Assembly: GCA_900556845.1 (NCBI GenBank)
Contig: USQO01000075.1
Span: 1-10,043 of the forward strand
DNA: 10,043 bases
Direction of reading: 5' to 3'
Source: an uncultured Bacteroides sp.
GTDB lineage: Bacteria; Bacteroidota; Bacteroidia; Bacteroidales; Bacteroidaceae
Shown: positions 1 to 7,073 of the stretch, piece by piece
Numbering within the stretch: position 1 is the first letter of the stretch
How the letters are laid out: each line of letters starts with the position of its first letter
Notes under the pieces: generated by a model
The model's input: only the letters and a program-made list of their open reading frames with translations
Database searches by the model: none
Told to the model about the DNA's origin: nothing
Program-made: the position numbers and the translations under genes

Positions 1-143
1 CCATTATTCTGATAAAACTTTTTGTTATGTTTTTCATTTTGAAGCTCTTTTTCTTTCCTTCTTTTCTAAAAGGGAGTGATGAGCAAAAGCAAAATCAGGT
101 AGGAACCGAACTGGTAGAAAGAATACAAAATCAGATAAACTAA
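1..143 (+). CDS. DUF4492 family small membrane protein, C-terminal part (5' end outside window)
   Basis: An open frame enters at base 3 and runs 46 codons to a TAA at 141-143, too short to be picked up as a full ORF. The visible protein starts inside a hydrophobic membrane segment rich in Ile, Leu and Phe (about 20 residues, ending in F-F-F-P), followed by a polar Lys/Glu/Gln-rich tail. This matches my recollection of the DUF4492 family, short single-membrane-span proteins encoded directly before cydA in Bacteroidota. The stop lies 23 bp before the cydA start, so the three genes are very likely one operon. Its function is not established; a role as an accessory or small subunit of the bd oxidase is an inference from position. 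The start codon and promoter are outside the window. Confidence 0.8.
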   Translation, partial: IILIKLFVMFFILKLFFFPSFLKGSDEQKQNQVGTELVERIQNQIN

Positions 144-166
144 TAACTTAAATCATTACTTAAATT

Positions 167-1675
167 ATGTTGGCTTATATTGACACATCGTTGATTGACT
201 GGTCCAGAGCGCAGTTTGCGCTTACAGCTATGTATCACTGGCTGTTTGTACCACTCACCTTAGGGCTTGCCGTTGTAATGGCCTTGATGGAAACATTTTA
301 TGTAGTTTCGGGCAATGAATTCTGGAAACGTACGGCAAAGTTCTGGCAGAAACTGTTTGGAATCAATTTTGCGATAGGCGTTGCGACCGGTATTATTCTG
401 GAGTTCCAGTTTGGAACCAACTGGAGTAACTATTCCTGGTTTGTAGGAGATATTTTTGGAGCTCCGCTTGCCATAGAAGGAATCCTGGCTTTTTTCATGG
501 AAGCCACATTCATTGCCGTGATGTTTTTTGGCTGGAATAAAGTAAGCAAGAACTTCCATCTGGCCTCCACTTGGCTGACAGGATTGGGAGCCACCATCTC
601 TGCCTGGTGGATTCTGGTAGCCAACTCCTGGATGCAGTATCCCGTAGGTATGGCTTTCAACCCCGATACGGTTCGTAACGAAATGGTCAGTTTCTGGGCT
701 GTAGCTTTCTCCCCTGTTGCTATCGTCAAATTTTTCCATACCGTACTGAGCGGATGGATTGTAGGGGCTGTTTTTGTAGTAGGCGTTAGTGCCTGGTACC
801 TTATCCGCAACCGTGAAAAAGAATTTGCAATGGCCAGTATGAAGTTGGGGGCCGTTTTCGGACTCATTGCTTCATTGATAGTAGCCTGGTCGGGCGATAT
901 ATCCGGTGTACAGGTAGCCCGCAATCAGCCTATGAAACTGGCAGCGATGGAAAATCTGCAAGATGGAGGACACGGTGCCGAGTTTACCATTGCCGGTGAC
1001 ATCAAGATACCAAAGATGCTTTCACTGCTTGCTACCCATAACCTGAACGGATATGTACCTGGCATTAATAACTTGCTTGAAGGCGGGTATATGCAACCCG
1101 ACAGTACGATTGCCCTGTCGGCAACCGAAAAAATAGAGCGTGGCAAACAGGCCATCACTGCGCTGGGTGCTTATCGCGATGCCAAAGCGGCAGGAGATGA
1201 ACAGAAAATGCAGGCTGCCCGCAAGACACTGGACGAGAATATTGCTTACTTTGGTTACGGCTATATCAAAGACCCAGCCGACCTGGTTCCACCTATTGGA
1301 CTGACTTTCTGGTCATTCCGCGTAATGGTTGGTTTGGGAATGTACTTCATTGCTTTCTTTGGATTCATCTGCTTCTTGAGCTGGAAACGCAAGTTGGGTG
1401 CACATCGCTGGTTGTATTATGTAGCTTTGTGGACCATCCCGTTGGGTATCATAGCAGGTCAGGCAGGATGGATTGTAGCCGAAGTAGGTCGTCAGCCATG
1501 GGCTATTCAGGGGTTACTTCCGGTAAATGCAGCCATTTCAAAGATTGAAACAGGCTCAGTTCAGCTCACTTTCTGGCTGTTTCTGCTTCTGTTTACCATC
1601 ATGCTTATTGCCGAAATCCGGATTATGATACGTGAGATACAGAAGGGACCGGAACCTCACTATACAGATTTATAA
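167..1675 (+). CDS. cydA: Cytochrome bd ubiquinol oxidase subunit I (CydA)
   Basis: This is the haem-carrying subunit of cytochrome bd, an inner-membrane oxidase that passes electrons from quinol to oxygen and binds haems b558, b595 and d. The 502 residues give about nine hydrophobic spans. By alignment in mind with E. coli CydA, haem ligands are conserved: His24 (E. coli His19), His191 (His186), Met387 (Met393) and Glu439 (Glu445) just before the GRQPW signature at 441-445. Glu104 and Glu112 match the proton-channel glutamates. The quinol-binding loop (about 241-380) keeps Lys257 and Glu262, equivalents of Lys252/Glu257, and is nearer the long E. coli form than the short Bacillus form, though somewhat shorter. 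The ATG start gives the normal family N-terminus; no Shine-Dalgarno is seen, usual for Bacteroidota. cydB follows after 9 bp. Confidence 0.97.
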   Translation: MLAYIDTSLIDWSRAQFALTAMYHWLFVPLTLGLAVVMALMETFYVVSGNEFWKRTAKFWQKLFGINFAIGVATGIILEFQFGTNWSNYSWFVGDIFGAPLAIEGILAFFMEATFIAVMFFGWNKVSKNFHLASTWLTGLGATISAWWILVANSWMQYPVGMAFNPDTVRNEMVSFWAVAFSPVAIVKFFHTVLSGWIVGAVFVVGVSAWYLIRNREKEFAMASMKLGAVFGLIASLIVAWSGDISGVQVARNQPMKLAAMENLQDGGHGAEFTIAGDIKIPKMLSLLATHNLNGYVPGINNLLEGGYMQPDSTIALSATEKIERGKQAITALGAYRDAKAAGDEQKMQAARKTLDENIAYFGYGYIKDPADLVPPIGLTFWSFRVMVGLGMYFIAFFGFICFLSWKRKLGAHRWLYYVALWTIPLGIIAGQAGWIVAEVGRQPWAIQGLLPVNAAISKIETGSVQLTFWLFLLLFTIMLIAEIRIMIREIQKGPEPHYTDL

Positions 1676-1684
1676 ACCTTTAAA

Positions 1685-2851
1685 ATGCGATTCATTATGG
1701 ATTCTACATATATATTCTTACAGCAGTACTGGTGGTTCCTGGTTTCATTACTGGGTGCTTTGCTGGTTTTCCTGCTCTTTGTACAAGGAGGAAACTCATT
1801 GCTTTTCACACTGGCACGTACCGAAGAAGAACGGGTCATGCTGGTCAATTCCACAGGTCGTAAATGGGAGTTCACCTTTACTACGTTGGTAACGTTCGGT
1901 GGTGCATTCTTTGCATCCTTCCCGCTGTTCTACAGCACCAGTTTTGGCGGTGCTTACTGGCTGTGGATGATAATTCTGTTCAGTTTTGTACTTCAAGCCG
2001 TATCCTACGAGTTTCAGTCCAAACTGGGAAACCTGTTGGGCAAGAACACCTATCGTGGTTTTTTGGTCTTTAATGGGGTAGTAGGTCCTGTATTGCTAGG
2101 TGCAGCGGTAGCTACATTCTTTAATGGCTCCAACTTTCTGGTCGACAAAGGTAATATCGCTGGCGATGGAATGATGCCGGTCATCAGTCAGTGGGCCAAT
2201 GCTTCTCATGGCTTGGATGCTTTTCTGGATCCGTGGAACATTATCTTGGGACTGGCTGTGTTCTTCCTGGCCCGTTTGTTGGGTGTGCTGTACTTCCTCA
2301 ACAATATCAACCATCCGGAACTGGAGCAGCGGAGCCGCCGCCAACTCATTTCGGATGCCGTGCCCTTCCTCATCTTCTTTTTGGCCTTTGTAATCCGTAC
2401 CTTGCTGAAAGACGGATTTGCCGTCGATGCACAGACAGGCCAGATAGTGATGGAACCTTATAAATACTTCACAAACTTTGTGCAGATGCCCATACTCCTG
2501 GTACTGTTCCTGCTGGGTGTTGTCGGAGTATTGTATGGAGTAGGCCGTAGTGCCTTTACCACGACATTCCGTCGCGGCATCTGGTTTGCAGGCATCGGTA
2601 CGGTCTTAGCAGTGCTGGCACTATTGCTGAACGTAGGTTATAACAACACAGCCTATTATCCCTCTACAGCCGACCTGCAGAGTTCGTTAACCCTGGCTAA
2701 CAGCTGCTCCAGTCTGTTTACACTCAAAACCATGGCCTACGTATCTGTACTGGTACCGTTCGTGCTGGCCTACATCGTATATGCATGGCGAGCCATCGAC
2801 ATACGTTCCATAACCCGTCAGGAACTTGATAAGGACGAACATCGATATTAA
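1685..2851 (+). CDS. cydB: Cytochrome bd ubiquinol oxidase subunit II (CydB)
   Basis: This is the second core subunit of the bd oxidase, a polytopic membrane protein pairing with CydA. Of 388 residues, most form hydrophobic spans; a Bacteroidota-type CydB N-terminus (YIFLQQYWWFL) and the loop N-S-T-G-x-K-W-E at 55-62 are clear. The E. coli proton-channel Asp58 (in HWDGNQ) appears replaced here by Glu62. The C-terminus (ITRQELDKDE) parallels the E. coli end ITKEDIERN. The chosen ATG at 1685 is 9 bp after the cydA stop; an in-frame ATG at 1697 would give M-D-S-T-Y-I-F and 384 residues, which fits the family start at least as well, so the first four residues are uncertain. No cydX-like small gene follows: the next element is a terminator. 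Confidence 0.96.
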   Translation: MRFIMDSTYIFLQQYWWFLVSLLGALLVFLLFVQGGNSLLFTLARTEEERVMLVNSTGRKWEFTFTTLVTFGGAFFASFPLFYSTSFGGAYWLWMIILFSFVLQAVSYEFQSKLGNLLGKNTYRGFLVFNGVVGPVLLGAAVATFFNGSNFLVDKGNIAGDGMMPVISQWANASHGLDAFLDPWNIILGLAVFFLARLLGVLYFLNNINHPELEQRSRRQLISDAVPFLIFFLAFVIRTLLKDGFAVDAQTGQIVMEPYKYFTNFVQMPILLVLFLLGVVGVLYGVGRSAFTTTFRRGIWFAGIGTVLAVLALLLNVGYNNTAYYPSTADLQSSLTLANSCSSLFTLKTMAYVSVLVPFVLAYIVYAWRAIDIRSITRQELDKDEHRY

Positions 2852-2863
2852 TCAATACCTGTT

Positions 2864-2910
2864 AACCGTTCGGAGAAAAAGAAAAAAACTTTTATCCGGA
2901 CGGTTTTTTT
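2864..2910 (+). terminator. Rho-independent terminator of the cyd operon
   Basis: Arms at 2864-2874 and 2895-2905 (AACCGTTCGGA / TCCGGACGGTT) pair over 11 bp with one G-U wobble, around an A-rich 20-nt loop, and run straight into seven T residues at 2904-2910. It begins 13 bp after the cydB stop, so it closes the DUF4492-cydA-cydB transcript and separates it from the protease gene. Confidence 0.88.
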
Positions 2911-2966
2911 GTATATATCCCGATAATCTGGCAAGTCAATATAGACGCATATTTCCGGTAAATCTC

Positions 2967-2974
2967 TAAATTTG
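2967..2974 (+). promoter_or_regulatory. Putative Bacteroidota -7 promoter box for the tricorn-type protease gene
   Basis: TAAATTTG matches the Bacteroides sigma-ABfr -7 consensus TAnnTTTG exactly. It would place the transcript start near 2980 and leave a leader of about 22 nt before the ATG at 3003, and it lies downstream of the cyd terminator where a new promoter is needed. No convincing TTTG -33 element is present at the expected 19-21 bp spacing, so the call rests on the -7 box and position only. Confidence 0.45.
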
Positions 2975-3002
2975 TGTAGAAACTAGCTAATACTGCAATA
3001 AA

Positions 3003-6000
3003 ATGAAAAAGCAACTGTTTTTAACCTTAGCCGTAGCAGGAATCACTGCCACGGCCATTGCGGAAGAAGCACGTCTTCTTCGCTTTCCGGCCACCAACAG
3101 CAAGGACGTAGTTTTTGCCTACGGCGGCGATTTGTATAAAGTATCTTTGGAAGGAGGACAGGCACAGCGCCTCACCTCCCACATCGGTTACGAGATGTTT
3201 CCCCGTTTCTCACCCGACGGGCAGTCTGTTGCCTTTACTGCCCAGTACGACGGCAATACCGAAGTCTATCTGATGCCTGCCGAGGGAGGACAGCCCGTGC
3301 GTCTAACCTACACGGCCACCAACAGTCGTGATGACCTTGGCGACCGCATGGGGCCAAACAATGTGACGATGGCGTGGACCCCCGACGGCAAACAGATATT
3401 GTATCGCAACCGCATCAGTGACGGTTTCGACGGACGCTTGTGGGCTGTATCCAAAGATGGCGGAATGCCCGAGGCACTGCCTTTGCCCGAAGGCGGATTC
3501 TGCTGTTATTCTCCGGATGGAAAGAAACTGGCCTACAACCGTGTCTTTCGCGAGTTCCGTACCTGGAAGTACTATCGGGGAGGTATGGCCGATGATATCT
3601 GGATATACGATGCCGCACAAAAGAAAGTAGAGAATATCACGAATAATGTGGTACAAGACATTATCCCGATGTGGATAGGCGAGGAAATCTTCTTCATTTC
3701 GGACCGTGACAAGACGATGAACATTTTTGTGTACAACACCCGTACCCGCCAGACAGAGAAAGTAACCCACTATACCGATTACGACGTAAAATTCCCCAGC
3801 ACCGACGGTAAGACCATCGTATACGAACAAGGCGGCTATCTGTTCCGTCTTGACCCTAAAACACGTCAGTCGCAAAAAATTCCTGTAACACTGGGAGCGG
3901 AAAACCTCTATGCACGCAGCGAACAGAAACACGTAGCCTCGAATCTGACGGCTGCCGACATTGCTCCCGACGGCAAACGCCTGGTCGTTACGGCCCGTGG
4001 AGAAGTTTTTGATGTACCCGCCAGTAAGGGAGTAACCCGTAACCTGACCCGCACACCGGGTGCCAACGAACGCGAAGCCAGCTGGAGTCCGGATGGCAAG
4101 TGGATAGCCTATATTTCCGACCGCACCGGTGAAACCGAAGTCTGGTTGCAGGCAGTCGGAGGCGGAAGTCCTGTCCAGCTGACGGAAGGAAACGATACCT
4201 ACATCCGTTCTATCCGGTGGAGTCCCGACAGCAAAACCGTACTTTATACCGACCGCAAAAACCGTGTAGTACTGGCAGATGTGGCATCCCGCAAAAAACG
4301 CATTCTGCTGCAGAATCCTGAGTCGGAATTTTTCGGTGTGCAGTTCTCGCCCGACAGCAAGTGGATAACCTATACCAAACCAGCTTCCAACGAAATGAAT
4401 GTCGTGTATGTATGCCGCTTGTCGGATGGCAAAGAATTTCCGGTGACCGAGAAATGGTATAACTCATCATCCCCTGCTTTCAGTACCGACGGAAGTTATC
4501 TTATCTTCTCGTCCGACCGCGACTTTAACCCCATTTACGGCCGTCTGGAATGGAATCATGTGTATACCCGTATGGGCGGTATCTACATGGCCATGCTGAA
4601 GAAAAACACTCCGTCCCCCTTCTTGCCGACAGATGACGTTACAGGTCAGAAAACAGATGAGGCAGCCGCTGCATCAGAAGAACCCACATTCACTATTGAT
4701 ACCGAGGATATCTGGGCCCGCATCGTGAAACTGCCGCTCAGTGCATCCTATTATTCCAATTTCTATTCTGACGGCAAGACCGTGTGGTACTACGGCAATG
4801 GCGGTACCCATGCCTATAATTTGCAGAAACAGGAAGATGCCACCGTGGCTGCCGGTGCCTATATGCGTGTAAGTGCCGATAAAAAAGCTTTGTTCCTGAA
4901 AGGAAGTAAACTCTATGTCACCGACTTGTCGGGCAGCACCGTTACTCTTTCGGATGAAGTTGCACTGGAGGATATGGTTGCTCCGGTAGACTATCAGGCC
5001 GAATGGGCACAAATCTTCGACGAAGCATGGCGGGCATTCCGCGACGGTTTCTATGTGGCCAACATGCATGGAGTAGACTGGAAGACCATAAAAGAGAAAT
5101 ATGCCGTCCTGCTGCCCTATGTGAAGACCCGTATGGACCTGAACTACGTAATCGGTGAGATGATAGGTGAGCTGGTCTGCGGTCATGCCTACGTAAATCC
5201 CGGCGAATATGCCAAGCCGGAACGTGTGTCCATGGGATTGCTGGGTGCCGAACTGAGCCGTGACAGCAAGACCGGCTTCTATCGCATCGAGAAAATCATC
5301 AAAGGAGCACCCTACAGCGAAAAACTGCGTTCGCCGCTGGATGAGCCGGGCATGAACGTGCGCGAAGGCGACTATATCACTGCCATCGACGGCGTATCTA
5401 CAGCTACCGTTGCCAATATCTACCAGCTACTGGCCGGTAAAGCCGAAGTGCTTACGGAACTCTCTGTAAACACTCGTCCGTCGGCCGAAGGGGCGCGTAA
5501 GGTTGTAGTGCTGCCTACAGACAACGAGTATCCGCTCTATCACTACAACTGGGTGCAGAATAACATCCGTAAGGTAGAAAAAGCAACCAATGGCCGCGTA
5601 GGTTATATCTACATCCCCGATATGGGTCCCGACGGTCTGAATGAGTTTGCCCGTTATTTCTATCCGCAGCTCGACAAGGAAGCTCTGATTATAGACGACC
5701 GTGCCAACGGTGGCGGCAATGTTTCGCCAATGATTATCGAGCGTCTGCTGCGCAAGCCTTACCGTCTCACCATGTCGCGTACTTCCACACGTGTGGGAAC
5801 TATCCCCGATGCAACCCAGTACGGTCCGAAGGTGCTGCTCATCAACAAATATTCGGCTTCCGACGGCGACCTCTTCCCCTGGAGTTTCAAGGCCAACCAG
5901 TTGGGTACGGTAATCGGTACCCGTACGTGGGGCGGTATAGTGGGCATCAGCGGCTCGCTGCCCTACATGGACGGAACCGATATCCGTGTGCCGTTCTTCA

Positions 6001-6215
6001 CCAACTACGATGCCAAGACGGGCAACTGGATTGTAGAAAACCATGGGGTAGACCCGGACATTCTGATTGACAACGACCCGATAAAGGAACAGCAAGGAGA
6101 AGACCAGCAGCTGAACAAGGCCATCGAAGTAGCTCTACAGCAACTGGAAGACCGCAAGCCGCTTCCTAAAGTGCCTGCTCCGCGTACATTCAAGGACTTG
6201 GGACTGGAGGAATAA
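3003..6215 (+). CDS. Tricorn-type protease, secreted (PD40 propellers, PDZ, S41-family serine peptidase)
   Basis: The gene encodes 1070 residues, close to the 1071 of Thermoplasma tricorn. Residues 1-20 form a signal peptide ending A-I-A, so the protein acts in the periplasm, unlike the cytosolic archaeal enzyme. Residues about 30-520 carry repeated TolB/WD40-like PD40 motifs of S-P-D-G/S type (70-73, 362-365, 407 onward, 449 onward), followed by a second propeller region, a helical C1 domain from about 665, a PDZ domain from about 743 to 845, and the S41 core. The nucleophile is Ser953 in S-A-S-D-G-D, the general base His728, the charge-relay Glu1012 in V-E-N-H-G-V; a glycine-rich N-G-G-G at 902-905 probably helps form the oxyanion hole. 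The Ser that precedes the His in Thermoplasma (Ser745) is Gly727 here. It is expected to degrade peptides; the substrate is unknown. It has its own terminator and appears monocistronic. Confidence 0.93.
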   Translation: MKKQLFLTLAVAGITATAIAEEARLLRFPATNSKDVVFAYGGDLYKVSLEGGQAQRLTSHIGYEMFPRFSPDGQSVAFTAQYDGNTEVYLMPAEGGQPVRLTYTATNSRDDLGDRMGPNNVTMAWTPDGKQILYRNRISDGFDGRLWAVSKDGGMPEALPLPEGGFCCYSPDGKKLAYNRVFREFRTWKYYRGGMADDIWIYDAAQKKVENITNNVVQDIIPMWIGEEIFFISDRDKTMNIFVYNTRTRQTEKVTHYTDYDVKFPSTDGKTIVYEQGGYLFRLDPKTRQSQKIPVTLGAENLYARSEQKHVASNLTAADIAPDGKRLVVTARGEVFDVPASKGVTRNLTRTPGANEREASWSPDGKWIAYISDRTGETEVWLQAVGGGSPVQLTEGNDTYIRSIRWSPDSKTVLYTDRKNRVVLADVASRKKRILLQNPESEFFGVQFSPDSKWITYTKPASNEMNVVYVCRLSDGKEFPVTEKWYNSSSPAFSTDGSYLIFSSDRDFNPIYGRLEWNHVYTRMGGIYMAMLKKNTPSPFLPTDDVTGQKTDEAAAASEEPTFTIDTEDIWARIVKLPLSASYYSNFYSDGKTVWYYGNGGTHAYNLQKQEDATVAAGAYMRVSADKKALFLKGSKLYVTDLSGSTVTLSDEVALEDMVAPVDYQAEWAQIFDEAWRAFRDGFYVANMHGVDWKTIKEKYAVLLPYVKTRMDLNYVIGEMIGELVCGHAYVNPGEYAKPERVSMGLLGAELSRDSKTGFYRIEKIIKGAPYSEKLRSPLDEPGMNVREGDYITAIDGVSTATVANIYQLLAGKAEVLTELSVNTRPSAEGARKVVVLPTDNEYPLYHYNWVQNNIRKVEKATNGRVGYIYIPDMGPDGLNEFARYFYPQLDKEALIIDDRANGGGNVSPMIIERLLRKPYRLTMSRTSTRVGTIPDATQYGPKVLLINKYSASDGDLFPWSFKANQLGTVIGTRTWGGIVGISGSLPYMDGTDIRVPFFTNYDAKTGNWIVENHGVDPDILIDNDPIKEQQGEDQQLNKAIEVALQQLEDRKPLPKVPAPRTFKDLGLEE

Positions 6216-6237
6216 TATTCCTTCCTGCATAATACTG

Positions 6238-6285
6238 ATACCGTCTGCTTTCGGCTGGATTTCCAGAGGCAGGCGGTATTTTTTT
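6238..6285 (+). terminator. Rho-independent terminator after the tricorn-type protease gene
   Basis: Arms at 6238-6248 and 6269-6279 (ATACCGTCTGC / GCAGGCGGTAT) form an 11-bp stem with one G-U wobble. A small inner hairpin (CTGG-ATTT-CCAG) lies in the loop, and seven T residues follow at 6279-6285. It starts 22 bp after the protease stop codon. Confidence 0.88.
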
Positions 6286-6349
6286 GTCAGTAGCCGATTG
6301 GTTTGTCATTGTTAAGAGGAAATTTTGTGATTGCTGTGCGGAAAGTTGG

Positions 6350-6361
6350 GCTTTGTAGAGA
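6350..6361 (+). repeat. 12-bp direct repeat, left copy
   Basis: GCTTTGTAGAGA occurs here and again, identically, at 6600-6611. The two copies are 250 bp apart and bracket the short Rpn-tail-like ORF. The flanking bases differ after the repeat, but the ten bases before each copy are about 60 percent alike, which suggests a degenerate duplication more than a clean target-site duplication. Confidence 0.6.
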
Positions 6362-6410
6362 TGTATGCTGGTCATGGAAGAGAGGAACAGACTGGTTAAG
6401 GATAAAATGT

Positions 6411-6608
6411 ATGGAAATGAAAAAACACGTCCATGCTTTACCCCGTGATTTAGGAAAAAAGATTATATTTGCATATGTCCAAGGTCGTGCTGAGGCTCAT
6501 GCTGAAACGACAAGAGCCATTGCCCGTAATATGAAAGGACTAGGTATACCGATGGAGCAGATTATAAAGGTTACCGGACTGTCTGAACATGAAATTTCAG
6601 CTTTGTAG
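6411..6608 (+). pseudogene. Short ORF resembling the C-terminal tail of Rpn / PD-(D/E)XK nuclease-type proteins; probable remnant
   Basis: From ATG 6411 the frame gives 65 residues (the open frame extends upstream to 6303 without a plausible protein start; ATG 6417 is another option). Residues about 25-65 contain a short G-R-A-E-A-H-A-E stretch, then I-A-R-N-M-K-x-L-G-I-P and I-x-x-V-T-G-L-S-E-x-E-I, the typical end of Rpn-type recombination-promoting nucleases and PDDEXK transposase-like proteins of Bacteroidota, where a Glu/Gly/Ala-rich linker leads to a small helical tail. The catalytic N-terminal nuclease domain is absent from all frames upstream, where only about 190 bp separate this ORF from the protease gene. 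I therefore read it as a decayed fragment; a genuine small protein cannot be excluded. No good promoter or Shine-Dalgarno is seen. The rest of 6216-6702 shows only the repeats and hairpins listed. Confidence 0.5.
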
Positions 6609-6611
6609 AGA
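6600..6611 (+). repeat. 12-bp direct repeat, right copy
   Basis: Second identical copy of GCTTTGTAGAGA. It contains the last two codons and the TAG stop of the short Rpn-tail-like ORF, while the left copy lies upstream of that ORF's likely start. See the left copy for the comparison of flanks. Confidence 0.6.
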
Positions 6612-6631
6612 AGTTTTTGAAGGAGTTCTTA

Positions 6632-6687
6632 ATAAACAAGCAGGATTCAGTGGTAAGCATGCTTATCCCTGAATCCTGCTTGTTTAT
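6632..6687. terminator. 56-nt near-perfect palindrome, probable bidirectional terminator between converging units
   Basis: The arms 6632-6650 and 6669-6687 are exact reverse complements over 19 bp. The middle continues the symmetry with one mismatch (6651/6668) and one G-U pair (6653/6666) down to the self-complementary AAGCATGCTT at 6655-6664, centred on 6659.5. The outer ends are A-rich on the left and T-rich on the right (ATAAACA / TGTTTAT), so a transcript in either direction meets a strong hairpin with a U-rich 3' side, though without a long U run. It sits between the + strand ORF ending at 6608 and the - strand HMA gene ending at 6703, the expected place for a shared terminator. Confidence 0.75.
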
Positions 6688-6702
6688 AGTGTAAGGTATT
6701 GC

Positions 6703-7008
6703 TTATTTTTTCTTTTCCAAAGCCTTGTCGCTGATAACTTTAGCTTCGTAATCGAATTTTTCAAAACCCTGTTTCAGCTTTTCTACCGAAGTTTTTTCGG
6801 CATCGTAAGTAATAGTTACGGTACGTTTCTTTACATCTGTTTCCACTTCTTTCAGTCCTTTTTCGAAAGAGATGTTTTTCTTTACCTTCTTCTCGCAGTT
6901 GGGACACTCCATCTGCATCACTTTGAATACAACTGTACGAAGTTCCTTGGCAGCCAGATCGGTTGTGGCCAATACAGCCACAGCAAATAAGAATAAGAAT
7001 TTTTTCAT
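6703..7008 (-). CDS. Secreted heavy-metal-associated (HMA) domain protein
   Basis: The 101-residue product has a signal peptide (residues 1-20, ending D-L-A-A) and no lipobox cysteine, so the mature protein should be a soluble periplasmic protein. Residues about 22-92 form a single HMA/ferredoxin-like fold with the metal site M-E-C-P-N-C: Met33, Cys35 and Cys38, the M-x-C-x-x-C pattern that binds Cu(I) and related soft metals in copper chaperones and P-type ATPase N-termini. The C-terminus is lysine-rich. It is the last gene of the - strand group, 65 bp after the TonB-dependent receptor and with no terminator between them, so co-transcription is likely and a hand-over of metal arriving through the receptor is a reasonable inference. 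A mercury-type (MerP-like) role is possible, but no mer genes are in view. Confidence 0.9.
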   Translation of the reverse strand: MKKFLFLFAVAVLATTDLAAKELRTVVFKVMQMECPNCEKKVKKNISFEKGLKEVETDVKKRTVTITYDAEKTSVEKLKQGFEKFDYEAKVISDKALEKKK

Positions 7009-7073
7009 GGTTCGTTTGTTTTATTTGTTAGCAAATCAGTTTGTTCAAATCAGAATAATGGTATTCGTTCCGG

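Noticed and set aside
3303..3932. 209-codon open frame on the - strand opposite the protease propeller
   Set aside because: Antisense shadow of the PD40 repeats; no independent evidence of coding.
5427..6095. 222-codon open frame on the - strand inside the tricorn-type protease gene
   Set aside because: It lies fully within a strongly supported gene on the other strand, has no recognisable domain, and is explained by the codon composition of the + strand gene.
7032..7053. Two copies of CAAATCAG 14 bp apart between the receptor and HMA genes, and a TATTCG pair nearby
   Set aside because: Short, in AT-rich sequence, with no promoter box or symmetry near them; too weak to call an operator.
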